A stretch of DNA of 64,000 bases from Chlorokybus atmophyticus (GCA_009103225.1 RHPI01000638.1:678010-742009); one strand, 5' to 3'; positions 47,461 through 59,107 are shown, numbered from the stretch's first letter. Notes: generated by a model from the letters alone, not told the origin. Made by a program: numbers and translations.

Positions 47461-50400
47461 TCACAACTGTTTCCCAAAATACTTTGGCCGATCAAACACA
47501 TGGTATCGATGCCCGCGCGTTCCTTGGCCATAAAACTGCCGCGGGAAGCGCAGATGCAACGAGACAGCAGCCTCAGCCACCTCCTCATGGAAATCTGCTG
47601 TCTGCGTGGATACCATTCTGAATCTCGCAACTTGCAGCTCCGTGTCCGTTATGCCCCCGTGGCTCACGCGCGCGTAGCCAACCCTCTGCAGACCCTTGTA
47701 CGCGATGTACTCGCACCAGCGATCGGAGTCCGTGGGGTCGATGTCCTTCACGCCCTCTGTGCCATTGATCAACACGTGGTAGTTGCCTTCGTGTGGCTTC
47801 GTGACAACATACCCAATGAACACAACCGGGTTCTTTGCCTATACATAAGAAACAACATATCAGTTACAAGACACAAGTTGAATAGTAAAAAAGCAGTGTA
47901 CGAGCTCTGCTTGCTATCAGCGAGAGTGTGTGTATCTGTGTCTTACTGTGCGCAAGATGCGTGCGAGTTCTTTCGTCTGCAGCTCTCTGTCAAGCACGTC
48001 TTCCTCCTGGCCGTTGTGGGCGACCACCACGTCAAGCTTGCGGCCGTACACGTCCAGCGTCGCATGTATGGCGCACGCGATCTCACCCACTGGAGATGGC
48101 AGCGAGTGGTGTTCGCTCCACAAGATTGGATACTTTGACAGCAATGCGCACCTAAGCGACAGACATTACACATAAGAAGAAATGCACACATAAGTCACAA
48201 TGCAGACAGTGTGAGGTCCTGCTTCTTTCAAAGTGCACAGCGTACTTGCCATGCAATGTTGATGAATTGCACTTGCATGTGCTGTACGACTAGATACGGT
48301 CACCTTAAGTAAAGGTTGTGTTTGCCAAGAACCAGTTGTTGCATGGACAGGGCGTGAAACAATGGTTCGTGACTCTCACCCCCAGGTGTGGTTGCGTGTG
48401 GCAGGGCCGTAGTCCACATGCATGCGCAGATGTTCTCCCATCCACTGCACGAAGTCACGGTTGCCCATCCACATGCGCATGCTGTCCGACTCCAGCAACC
48501 CGATGATGTCCATGTCCAACTCCTACGGCATGGACACATTAAGTCAGAGTACATACAGTGTATGTCGTGTCCGCATGCGTGTCCGCTTGTGTTGGCGCGC
48601 ATGTAAACGTATGGTTCTGTGTCCTAAGATGTATCTTTATGATACAGGTATGCCGTATTGGGCGTACCTGTATCACGTCGACCATTCGCTGGTGACTGGC
48701 CCACATGTCGCTGTCGTAGCCAAAATGCACGGCCCAGATGCCGGCAGTGAACACTCCGGGCTCTTTGGATTTGACCGGTTGATAGTCTGTGCAGATGGGA
48801 GCATTATGTCCACCCTGTCTACTGCAACAACTACTTGGCACACACACAATCACAAGCCACCACGAAGCAACCAAGCACGTGCTTGAACATCACCACACAT
48901 GCTAACGCAAATTGGCGTGCTGAATGTGAATAAACGACCATAATGGTATAGAAAAAGGACAGCTAAGATATGCTATACCAACTGGGAGAGGAAAGACGCA
49001 ACAACCAGTGTGTCCACTTGTACACTGCATGTTTGCATATGTCACATCACACTCACCAGCAGGCACGGGTCTTCGCGTGGCGGCCGCCCCGAGCATCAAC
49101 ACAAGCACAAACAGGGTCCCGAGCCTTAGCCTCAGCTTCTCTCTTCGCTTCTTCTCTTGCGTCAACCCGCCGAACAGCGGCGTGCTGCCGACGGCGCCAA
49201 AGTACAGTCCCAGCATCGCGCCCGCGAGGACGAGAGATATTCTCTCGCGCATGTAAACACCGAGCGGCACGAACGCGTACGCGACCGTCCACACATAACC
49301 AAAGGTCAGGAGGTAGAAGAGGAGGAGACCCACGAGGAGGGTGCGGCCGGGAGGGTTTGCGCTGATGCGGTTGATAATAGCAGGCCACACGGACCCAACG
49401 TACACGGCGAGTATCACCCCACCTGCAATATGGTTCACAGAGAGCAAGAGGACTGTGTTTTGTGTACACGCAGTGCAATGCGCACAGTCCAGCATGCATC
49501 TCACTAACACACCTCTGCGTAACTCCAACTGCCATATCAGCTGCACAAACAAGCTATGCATGCTTCGGGTATGTTGGTCACGCTGTGCCAAGGTTTTACC
49601 AAGAGACAGTGAGACAAGTTGTCACGACACACAACCTGTCACAACATACACATGTGGTTGCGCACCAGCGAATCCGTAGTATGTTGGTGCCGTGTATAAC
49701 AGCGTCGCCCCTACGGCAGCGACGGCCCACCAGAGGGACGTTGTGACCCACATCTGGTCCGACGCAGCCACGCCTAGCGCGAGGGCACTGATCACAACCA
49801 CGCCCCACGGGTACGGATCCGGCCCGCGGTCTGGGTGACCCGCCACGACCCAACGCGACACCACGGAAGCTTCAGAGAAGATAAACTGCGTCACAAACAC
49901 GACGCTGCCGAAGCCGAGACCCGCTGAGAAAAAGGTGCCATTGGTAACCGGCTTCGAAGGTGTTGGGTCTGAGGGTGGCTTGCGAGTGTTGAGGGTGCGA
50001 ACTAACATTGCCAAACAGGCAATGCATGCACCTGGACAAGAGACAGTCTATCAACTATGTGGAGTATAACAAGCAAGGTAGGCGTGGCCGACACAGCACA
50101 GCAACAGAACAACATATAACAAAATACCATCACTCCTGTGGTGGTAAAAGCTTTAGTGTTGATATACTCTTGTTATACTGTTGTCATAATGCTGATTCGC
50201 TGTCACTACGATATGTAGTTGTTGTGAGGTGGTATGAGCTACAGTACACCACAAATCAACTACATACCGCAGTAACGACAGGTCAACATTACCTGCGAGA
50301 TACACAGCGTTCTGCCCGCCATTGTTTGCGCGCATGATCGGCCAAGCGGGGTTGTTGGTGACATGTGCGAAGCGCACGACAAGGGATAGTATCAACCCGA

Positions 50401-52463
50401 GGAGGTGTCCAACAATCGCTCTATCCTTTGCTTCATCCTTGAGATAGAATGCGCCCGTAACGGCGAGCGTGTCGAATGCAACACCGATGCCGGTAATACC
50501 CAACCTTCTTGCGGGGTCGGGCACGAGATAAGCCGCGAGGCCAGAGAGTGAGAGAAAATGTAGAAGCCATTTGATTGATGATATGGATGAACGCAAGCGC
50601 TTGATTACGAGCAACGGGGCCGTCGACATGGCGAGGATGGCCACCTCGTAGCCGGAAAGCCCCATGTTGAAGAGGGGGAAGTACCATATGCACACGTAGA
50701 GAGCCGTGTTGAGGGTCCAGGACACGAAGCCCAAGTAGACGTCGGAGGCAAGCCCGAGGGTGGATAGGATGAATGAGGATGATGATGTTGGGATATTGTC
50801 TCCTTTTCCACCGACTGCAGGTTGGGAAGGCGAGTGAGAAGCATCACCATTCCCTGCGTTCAACCTGGAGACAGTTTGGACACACGCACGCAAACACACT
50901 CACAACAATCACGTTTACAACACAACAGTTGCATAATTGTTCACACGCAGCAGCTAAACATGAGTTTGACAACGTCAGGTTTGCACTGCTGTTTAGCTTT
51001 ACCATTGCACAATCAGTTGTGTGACTGTATGAGGTTTTCATGGTCAACAACGCACTTGGCAGCGTGTATGTTGGGTTAAGGCGTGGCTTTGGAAAGTTTG
51101 CAGTGCTCAGTCCATTGCAAATCAAACAAGCATGTTATGCTCAGCACCTCTTTTCTGCGGTGGTGTCCTCTACAACAATCCTCAAAGTGGCAAAGTCGGC
51201 AATCATGGTGGCATCGAAGCCGACATCTATCACGACAAGCGCCCACTCGGCAAAGGCGTACAGTGTGTAAGCACCCGGTACAGCATGCAACTGCATACAG
51301 GACACATGTTAGACTGATGATCAACAACAGCAACAACAACAACAATAATAGCAACTCACACACCCACGCGCACGCATACGCGCACACACATATTCCCACC
51401 TTATGCTGGAGAAAGTAATAGACAAGCGGCACCAGATTGACGAGAAACGCCAGCAGCACCAGCAGCTTGTTGCGGACTAGGCGGCGATCTTGGGGTGTTA
51501 GCGGAGAGCGCGCGGCGTACATTAGCCACGGCACGAAGATGTAGCTGAGCAAAGACAACACCAAGTACGACACCATCGTCACATCGTGAACAAAGTGATC
51601 ATCACACGAGGTGAAGAAGATCCACCCGCCGGCTGTTCACAAACAAGCAGAATGAGTGCCTTCCTCACACATGCTCAGTCAACGGTATTTACATAATGCT
51701 GAACAACAGCGTGCACAATGTGCACAGCACCTGTCTTTGCACTTAACGACTGTTGGTTTACATAACAGGGGCATGCATTGCCAATGTGACTGTTTGTCAA
51801 AGTTGTTCAATGCTCATACCAACCTGCGAGCGTTCTTAGGACGGTGAGAAGCGTGACCGCGGCATTGTATGCCATCAACCTCTTGCCCCGACGCTCGCTG
51901 TCGCCTTTTATTAACACGAAAAACAGTGCGCTCAACAACAGCCTGCATGCAATGGGGTCAACACAACGACCAGCACGCCATGCTGAACTCACACTTTGCA
52001 CACAAAACCATTGCCTGGACAATGTGAACAACTTTGCAGATATGGTAGCAGCCACATGCGGCCCCTACAGACTTAAACTCAACCCAAACCCTAGCCTTGG
52101 GCTGCTTGCCTTGGGCCAGCGGCGGCTGCCATGCCGATCTGGAAGACATTGCGTTCGGGGTACCAGTCGCCTATGGTGGCGCTGATGCTGGGGAACCACT
52201 CCACTGGCCAGCCGAAATGCTCATTCTTCACAACCTGAGAACAAAAACAAAAGCCAAGTTGATGGCACAGCAATGCATGCTTCAATGCCATGGCAAAAAG
52301 CAAGCAGCACTTTGCGGCAAGCATGCATGTGTTGGTGCCTGACCTTAAGAAAATGCAGGGAGCACGTGATGACCAGGGCGGCGGCGAACGACGCGTACAC
52401 CACTCCGGCGTGCAGCCATGCGAAGATGGACGCCGGCAGCGTCGCCACCACCCTCGCCCCCAT
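47461..52463 (-). CDS. CWH43: CWH43/PGAP2-interacting protein (GPI-anchor lipid remodelling)
   Basis: ER membrane protein that in yeast installs ceramide on GPI anchors. Twelve exons: 52463-52344, 52234-52110, 51942-51824, 51632-51400, 51290-51148, 50864-50293, 50031-49666, 49422-49057, 48814-48668, 48522-48380, 48151-47947, 47838-47461; about 972 aa, near the yeast length. The N-terminal Frag1/PGAP2-like multi-TM part has [20 protein letters not shown] second multi-TM block spans exons 6-8. The C terminus is an endonuclease/exonuclease/phosphatase fold ([60 protein letters not shown]). Intron 2 has a GC donor (AAG|GCAAGC). The exon 8-9 junction is out of phase with the strongest donor (phase 1 against 0), so a small exon or alternative donor is missing from this model. 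Confidence 0.9.
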
Positions 52464-52480
52464 GGCGGACGACGTCACCG

Positions 52481-52802
52481 CCGCCGCTGCTGAGGCGGTG
52501 ACTTCGCCACTGTACCCGCCAAAAGCCTAAGCATGTATATAATGCGCGTTCACATAAAGGATGCAACATGGCTCAAGTGGACACAATCTCTTCTTTCCGA
52601 AGTCAATTGAGCGCCGCAGCGGCACTCGCGTCCTAGCGTTTTCCGCCGCTGCTGAGGCGGTGACTTCGCCACTGTACCCGCCAAAGCCTAAGCATGTATA
52701 ATGCGCGTTCACATAAAGGATGCAAAATGGCTCAAGTGGACACAATCTCTTCTTTCCGAAGTCATTTGAGCGCCGCAGCGGCACTCGCGTCCTAGCGTTT
52801 TC
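52481..52802. repeat. 160-bp tandem duplication upstream of CWH43
   Basis: Two nearly identical copies (about 52481-52642 and 52643-52802), each starting CCGCCGCTGCTGAGGCGG and ending CGCGTCCTAGCGTTTT. They differ by a few substitutions and 1-2 base indels, so the duplication is recent. Confidence 0.93.
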
Positions 52803-52876
52803 ATAGCCGAGATTTGAACCCGAAACCTGTCGCACAGCAAGCAATGCAATTGCCCACTGCACTAGAGGTCCAGATC
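52803..52876 (-). other. tRNA-like sequence, possible SINE head
   Basis: On the minus strand this reads like a degenerate tRNA: box A-like TAGTGCAGTGG and box B-like GGTTCAAATCT at normal spacing. The acceptor ends do not pair (CCTCTA against CTATGA), so it is not a functional tRNA. It directly abuts the duplicated 160-bp unit, which would be the SINE body if this is a tRNA-derived retroposon. Confidence 0.45.
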
Positions 52877-52987
52877 ACATCTGTATTTAGAAAACAAAGC
52901 AATACTATATCGTTAACGTTTCTGTCATGGTTGAGGGCGTGGACGGCAGTGGCGGCGGTCGCCTTGTTGTTGCTGTATTTGGTCGCC

Positions 52988-54784
52988 ATGGACGACCTTC
53001 TCAGCTCCGATTTAAGCGCTTCGACACGGGAGGCGCTGCGAGAGTTTCTCCAGGCGCGGGCTGATGCGGAGCAGGCGCGGGATGGCGGAGGGGAGGGGGA
53101 GGCGTTCACGGAGGACTGGTCCATGTCGCAGTTTTGGTCAGGAAGGCCTCATGGAGCTTGACTGCTCACTTATATATGCTTGGCATCGATTATAGAAACA
53201 TGTCTGATATCTGCTCACGCATGTACTCATTATTTACGCACACAGTTATGCTGTTTACTCCAAGCGAGTTCACGTGCGCAGCGGATAGTCATGAGAACCC
53301 GCAGTGTTGAGTGCAGAGTTGTTAGCTACAGCCACCAAGGCCAGCGCTTGTGCAAGTATGCGAGACAGAGAATTGTATTAGTATCGTCACACGAAGTTGA
53401 CACTCAGTTTGTTCACTGCATCTCTCAGCTACAGGTACATTGTTGTTGTGGTGTGGGATGACATTTGCCCTGGTCGTCAACTTTTGGAAACGCAGGCATT
53501 GCCGTGCATGTCATTAACCAATCTCTATGCGTGCGAAGGTATGATGACAAGACCGCTCGTACGATATCCGCCGAAGCGGCTGCTGCGGCTGGCCCAACCG
53601 GCCGCATCGCCTGCGTCGCGTGCCCGTCCATCTTCCGATGCCTAAGGGTGGGTTATAGTAACAAGATACATAACCCACCCCTCGTTTGGTGTCTGTGTTT
53701 CAGCAGGAACCATGCGTACACATGTGTGTGTATGTGTGTGTGCAAGATGTGCTGTTTAAGATGCGCGCACGTGCGTGTAGAGACGCACGGACACACGCGC
53801 ACGCACGCAGGCGTACACATGCATGCGTGTTTGTGCGAATATTACTCAGACACCCACATGCACGCACGTACGTGTATACACATGTGCGTGTGCGTACGTG
53901 GAGGGGGGCAATGCGCATGCGTGTGTATAAGTATGTACACGAAGGTTGTGTATGCGTGCATGGGCGCGCCTGTGCGTGTGTGCATGCTTAGGTCTGTGAG
54001 GTGCATTCACACCTGCTTGTGTACATGCATGTGTATACACCAATGGCTCATGCATGCAGGTAAAGCGTCACTTGCACTGTTGCGCAGGAGCATCATCCCG
54101 AGATGTCTGCGCAGCTGTTCGAGTACGACCGTCGGTTTGCCGCATTCGGCGAGCGCTTCACGCTATACGACTACAGGGAGCCCGAAGCCGTTCCCGAAGA
54201 CCTTGCGCACACGTTCGACGTCATTGTTGCGGACCCTCCCTACCTGGTGCGCACTGTCATTGGCACATGTTGCGCGTGCACACACATACATACGCGGGCG
54301 CGCGCACACCCACGCATGCGCGCATGCTCCGATGTATGCGTGTACACATATGCATACGCGTCCTTGTACAACCATCAACGCGTGCAACTGTGGTTGCTAC
54401 ACCTGCAGTCAGAAGAGTGTTTAGCCAAGACTGTGAAGACCGTAAGGCTGTTGTCAAGACAACAGGAAGGCAGCAGCAGTAGTAGTAGCACCCGTCGTCT
54501 CCTCTTAACAGGTAAGCTCGCACACTCAACTTTCTGCACACACCTCAAACAACCAACCAACCAACTACGAGCAAACACTGCTATTGTGTTCGTGTTGTGT
54601 CGTGACCACATCAACCCCCACAGGTGCTGTGCAAAGGGACAGAGCCCGGGAGTATCTGAACGCGAGGCCGTGCGCCTTCCGCCCGCAGCACAAGAACAAG
54701 CTCGGCAACGAGTTCATGTGCTTCGCCGATTACGCGCCGATCACGCCCGGGCTGGGCGGGTTGGAGGCTGATGAGGCCTTATGA
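52988..54784 (+). CDS. EEF1AKMT1: eEF1A lysine methyltransferase 1 (N6AMT2-like)
   Basis: Rossmann-fold SAM-dependent methyltransferase that in human and yeast (EFM5) methylates eEF1A at a single lysine. Five exons: 52988-53136, 53539-53647, 54088-54246, 54409-54511, 54624-54784, giving 226 aa (human 214). Motifs: LSASTREALREFLQAR and EDWSMSQFWYDDKTA at the N terminus; GRIACVACPSIF; FEYDRRFAAFGERFTLYDY; catalytic-type DPPYL closing exon 3; SEECLAKTVKTVRLLS; and C-terminal FRPQHKNKLGNEFMCFADY. Introns 2 and 3 contain long GTGT/GCAC alternating tracts. Exon 4 has a Ser run from AGC/AGT repeats. A partial copy of exons 4-5 lies at 62935-63318. Confidence 0.94.
53710..54060. repeat. GTGT/GCAC alternating tract in EEF1AKMT1 intron 2
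   Basis: About 350 bp of mostly alternating purine-pyrimidine sequence (GTGTGTGTATGTGTGTGTGC type and GCACGCACGC type). A shorter one lies in intron 3 (about 54273-54365). Confidence 0.75.
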
Positions 54785-56132
54785 TTGATGCATCAACACG
54801 AAGATGCTTGACGCTTCTGACCAGCCACTTGCACAACTGATTGCGGTTCTTTACAGTACCCATCCACGTAAACGCACGTATGGGCAAACACGCGCGCTGC
54901 TCACATGCATACACATACTCGCACGCAGCCATCCCACCCACAGCTTACTTGAGCAGTTGATCCTGTGATAGGGGCCTGCCCACATTCAAGCAGGCTTGTG
55001 CGTGAAGCGCACACAGCAGCCAAACGAAGGCAAGTGGATTGCGGGCCATATGCACTTACTGTGCAACACATCAGTCACCTTGGACTTGTCCAACACGTGG
55101 CGCAAGTCCTGTGTGCCAGAATCAGAGTGCATGCGCGCGAGAGCACAACACATACATTATTGGGCCGCATTAGAAACAACAGCGTCTGTATTACAGTACA
55201 TGCATGCATTGCAAGGTACCACAACGGGCCCACATGTGTACTTGCACTGCAGCTTGCTAGGTAGCGATGCATGAGGGTGGTTCACATGCCAAGCGTGTAT
55301 GTTTATGCATGTATATGGAGGGGAAATGGCAGGCCATCCCCTGCACGAATGCAGCGATTGGTGACTGTGTGGCGTGTATGTGGTAGATGCGTGCATGTGT
55401 AAGGTTGTGGGCGTGTATTCTGTGCCGATAGCAGCACATTGTCTCTTTTAGCCACGGCTTCGGTCAGCAAACCTTCATGACACATCGCTTGTCGATAGGT
55501 TTGTGGGTTTGCATGTGCTTGTTGTGTTTCGTGTCTGCGCATGGACTCAGTGGCAGTACGTGTACGTTTTTTGTTTTCAAGCGATGAGATGAGTTCGAAG
55601 ACAGTGCATGTGGAGTTGCTGCATCAAGGTGCTGGCACGGACGTCACGGAGAGTGATGGAGTGGATATGAGAAAGCGTGCATGTGTGCATGTGTGCATGT
55701 GTATGTGTGCGCTTGCATGCGGGTTTGAGGTGTCCATATGCATGGTATGTTTTTGTGCAAACGTCTGCGAGCGTGCCTAGGTTTACTGCATGTGAGTGCT
55801 CCCACTGCCTGTAATGAATACTATGTTCGTGGGTGTTGCCAAACAAGAAGGTGCAGACTTGTAAGAACAACACACTATTGTTGGTTGACTCAAGCAGAGT
55901 TCAGTTCAACCTGAAGCCGTTTGCTATCACTGCGCAGGTAGCCCACCATTGGCCTTATGGCCATGACACAACCTACCAGTGCAACCTTGTTAAGGCGCTA
56001 CCTTCCATTGGCGTGCGGTGCAGCAACGGTGAGAGCAGCAAGGTGGCCTGTTGGCTTGACCACTGCTCATACATGACCAACATATGTTGTATGGTGTGGG
56101 CGTGCGCGTACAGACGGGAAGTATGGCTTCAA
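54785..56132. other. Intergenic region with simple-sequence DNA
   Basis: No gene recognised. GCATGTGTGCATGTG-type repeats occur at about 55676-55745. The open frame 55833-56246 has no recognisable motif. Confidence 0.45.
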
Positions 56133-56880
56133 TCAGCCGCTAGTGGCATGGTCCACACGGTGGAGGTGAATCCCGCGTATCACACATACCGGTTGCTCAC
56201 AGCCCCACACATGTGCGCCCGCGTGCGCACGTGGGGACGCAAATAGTTGCCTGTTAACATGCGGATGCTGTTGGCTACAGCAAGCATACAACTCTCTGCA
56301 TTGCTGGTCCAATGCGACCGCATGGACTGGCCCCATGGAAGCGCCCCTGTTGCCGGACATGGTGACGTAGTTGCGGACGGGTGCCACAGCCCCGATGCCT
56401 GGCAATGTCACGCGCACAGTGCCGTGGGGCAGACTTGCCACAGTGGCGGACAAGAGGTATGGCGTGCCATACTGGACCTGGCGGGTGGCGGAATCGGAGA
56501 TGGCGATGCGCTTGCATCTGTGTTGCTGTACCCCTTGTGGACTGAGAAGGCTATGTAGTTGGGGTTGGAAACGACAACGGTCCCCTGGGTGAAAGGAAGG
56601 GCTTGAGGGGCGTAGTCGATGGTCAGGCCGCGCAGGGTGACGATGCGACAGTCCGCGAAGGTGATGGCGCGGGTCTGGTTCGCGCATACCATAGTGACCC
56701 ACACGTGCCCCGGTGTCCAGCCGTCATTGTCAATGGGCGCAGCGGTCGTGAGATACTCGCCCCCCCCCGGGGGGATGACCACGACATGGCAACTCCAGGC
56801 ACCGGACGAGACCAAGAGAGGCAAGCCCCGCTCTCGTTGACCAGGGGGGCTGGGCTTCAGTGAGGCTACGCCTTTGCAAA
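56133..56880 (-). pseudogene. Right-handed beta-helix (pectate-lyase-like) protein fragment, frame broken
   Basis: Minus-strand reading has HVVVIPPGGGEYLTTAAPID, ITFADCRIVTLRGLTIDYAP and PFTQGTVVVSNPNYIAFSVH, matching the RGLTIDYxPLPFTQGTV signature of secreted beta-helix carbohydrate-active-like proteins. Near 56510-56480 the reading changes frame to SATRQVQYGTPYLLSATVAS then GTVRVTLPGIGAVAPVRNYV, which continues the same domain. After about 56290 similarity fades. The upstream part of the frame is antisense to the histidine-kinase fragment. No complete gene can be assembled, so this looks like a remnant. Confidence 0.55.
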
Positions 56881-56982
56881 GGTCCAGAAATTTACCTCTC
56901 GATAGGTTGGTGGTGGTTGAGCCCCACAGCTTGGGCGCCGTTCTGGCAGTGGACGCGATGTCCCTACCGCGCGCCACGATAC

Positions 56983-57445
56983 GCGAGGTGTCGCCCGAGA
57001 GATGCGTAACGCTCTCAATGGTATGATGGGAGTGGCGAGCCTTGTGAAGGACGAAGTTGCTGACCGCCCGTTCTGTGCGGAATACACTTGATACACTGAA
57101 GACCAGCGGACAGGCTCTGCTTAACATCAACACGCAGCTGCAGGTGGACAGTGACGAGCACGCGGCTGCCAGGGTTCAGGCCACAGGCGTGTGCGACATC
57201 TGGGCTGTGGTGACAGAAGTGGTGCAGGTACTATGGCTGCTGGCCGAGGCCAAAAACATTGACCTGGTGAGTGCGGTGAGCCCGGCCCTGGCCCCCGTAC
57301 TGTGCATCGATCTCGGGGTCCTGCGGCAGGTGCTCGTCAACTTTGTCAGCGATGCGGTAAAGTTAACGCCCACGGGCCACGTGTGTGTGGCGCGCGCTAC
57401 CGCAGACCTCAACTTGCTCTCGGTGACCAGGGGGGCTTGGCTTGA
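56983..57445 (+). pseudogene. Histidine-kinase core fragment (HisKA plus N-box), degenerate
   Basis: Plus-strand reading AREMRNALNGMMGVASLVKD matches the H-box of hybrid sensor kinases (SHEMRTPLNGIIG), but the phosphoacceptor His is Arg. A stop and frame change at about 57090 lead into LDTLKTSGQALLNINTQLQ, the second dimerisation helix. Then come AEAKNIDLVSAV and the ATPase N-box DLGVLRQVLVNFVSDAVKLT, where the Mg-binding Asn of SNAIKFT is Asp. No sensor, G-box or receiver domain is visible. The pieces are in family order, so this is a truncated, inactive copy. Confidence 0.65.
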
Positions 57446-58274
57446 TCTTGATTATGCTGCTATTAACGTAGCTTTCGTTTTTCCAGCGTTTTGCCTCTAT
57501 GTGGGCAACATGAATATTGCAGATCAATATCACAACACGACTTTATCATAAGGGCGTAACTTGGCGTAACCATACTCTGAAGTACGCGCGGAAGACGCGT
57601 TAACAAAAAAGGTAATCGAGCAGGCAGGATGTAACCGGGCACATTAAGCACCAGCTACGGTGATGCAACAGCTGCCCCATAACCTGAGAGTGGCCATTCT
57701 TAGCAAAGCATGATTGGATAGAGTTCATTTCCGTTTGTTGCGCTCCCCTACATTGAATTCCTTCGCTTTAGCCGCCCTATGCCACCAAAAGTTTGTCCGG
57801 GCTCGGGAAGAGGGGCATGTAATGTAATGGGGCAACCCTACATCTGCAGTCTTAGAATGCCATACACACCATGTATGGCTATGACTGAACTCCTTGAATA
57901 CAATGGTGATGTTGGCATCAGCAACTCAGAGCGCAAGCCCTCGTTGTTTAACACACAATTGCAATCAGCTATTGATATGCTCCGTATCAGATGTTTGCTT
58001 GCAAGGCCTATAAGCCGCAAGCAGTAGAACAACACCACACACATACAATGTGTGCAAGGCATTCGTTGCATGTCTAGAGTAGTTTTGGAGACTTATGTAC
58101 ACATGACTTAATGGTCCTGCGGTTGCGCATGGCCTGCAATCAACCACATTTCAACAACATTGTCATGTGCTACTAGCTAGATGCATACAGGACATCATGA
58201 TGCATGTCTTGAATGACGCTTTCTATCTACACCAATAAGTACAACAACATTGCTACGGAGAGAGGGAGAAGGAG
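57446..58274. other. Intergenic region
   Basis: No gene recognised. It precedes (in plus direction) the 3' end of the minus-strand GTPase gene and presumably holds its 3' UTR. Confidence 0.45.
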
Positions 58275-59107
58275 CTAACCTTTAAGTGTCGAGGAACTTG
58301 CGCCAAGTAACATGTTCAATGTCTCTTGAGACAGTGGAAGCAAAACGTCTTTTGACTGATGCTTTAGCTTGTCATGCACAAGACAGCAGAACCCTCGAAA
58401 GTCAACTGCAATTCCCGCTTGTAGGGTTTCTTGTAACCGTCCTGCTGCAAACCTACGGTCGTGTTCCACAGTCGTAAGGAGAACATTGCTCGGCGTGATG
58501 CCAAGCGTCTCAGCATGCATGCGTTGCAAGTGTGCACCGATTTCCGCGTCCTTGAGTAAGTCAACCTGCAGATGCCTGATTACAACTACTGCTGCAATGA
58601 ACCAGTTTATGCACCAAGCGGGCGAATGCGCGACATGAGTCCGCATGATTGACGCATGAGCATGTACGCTTTGCACCTTGTTGCAAAGCACAATCACATT
58701 GTCATGACGCTTGTTGTTGGCAGCAACGAATTTCTTGAAGGAATCCGCTGCTTTAACATCTCTTGGCTGATTTGCCTCTAAAAGAAACACCCATACGTTG
58801 GGGAGCATACCAAACCGGTTGATGGTTGACACTGCATCGTTGAATTGTCAAAGGAGTCTCCTAGTCCAGGAAAGTCCAGTAGCCAAAGGTCCTTGCGAAG
58901 CTCATAAGCGCCAAGCTGCACGTAATAAATCAGCCTCTGTGCGGTTAAGACAATGACCGCAGTTTGACAACCCACCTGTTCTGTTCGATCAAGCAACACA
59001 ATACTCATGCTTGAATAACCGCGTCCACCATGCCTCTCGAGCTTGTGCACCAGACTGGATTTGCCACTGTTAGCCATGCCCAAGACACCCACGTATGCAA
59101 CATCCAT
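58275..59107 (-). CDS. Small Ras-like/dynamin-like GTPase, one frame break
   Basis: Three exons: 59107-58976, 58915-58677, 58565-58275. G1 P-loop is GMANSGKSS (residues 10-18), G3 is LDFPGLGD, and G4 NKVD is formed exactly across intron 2 (NK|VDLL), which supports that splice site. The G5 position reads LLTTVEHD. Length is about 220 aa, a bare G domain with a short C-terminal helix and no prenylation motif. Exon 2 is one base short: after GDSFDN the frame must shift to reach STINRFGMLPNVWVFLLEAN (near 58850-58845), as if one T were missing. The ATG has an ACCATGG context and an in-frame stop 9 bases upstream. It lies 69 bases after the lipase stop on the same strand. Confidence 0.65.

Larger units (their letters stand above)
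52464..52987. promoter_or_regulatory. CWH43/EEF1AKMT1 divergent promoter region
   Basis: 524 bp between the two start codons. Most of it (52481-52876) is the duplicated element described separately, which begins 18 bp upstream of the CWH43 ATG and therefore must form part of its 5' UTR or promoter. Confidence 0.55.

Noticed and set aside
47320-48138. 272-residue plus-strand open frame
   Set aside because: Antisense to the last two CWH43 exons, which carry the conserved nuclease-fold motifs.
52803-52876. Functional tRNA gene on the minus strand
   Set aside because: Box A and B are present, but the acceptor stem does not pair and the anticodon arm is irregular.
55833-56246. Plus-strand open frame of 137 residues
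   Set aside because: No recognisable motif or splice context. It partly overlaps the decayed end of the beta-helix fragment on the other strand.
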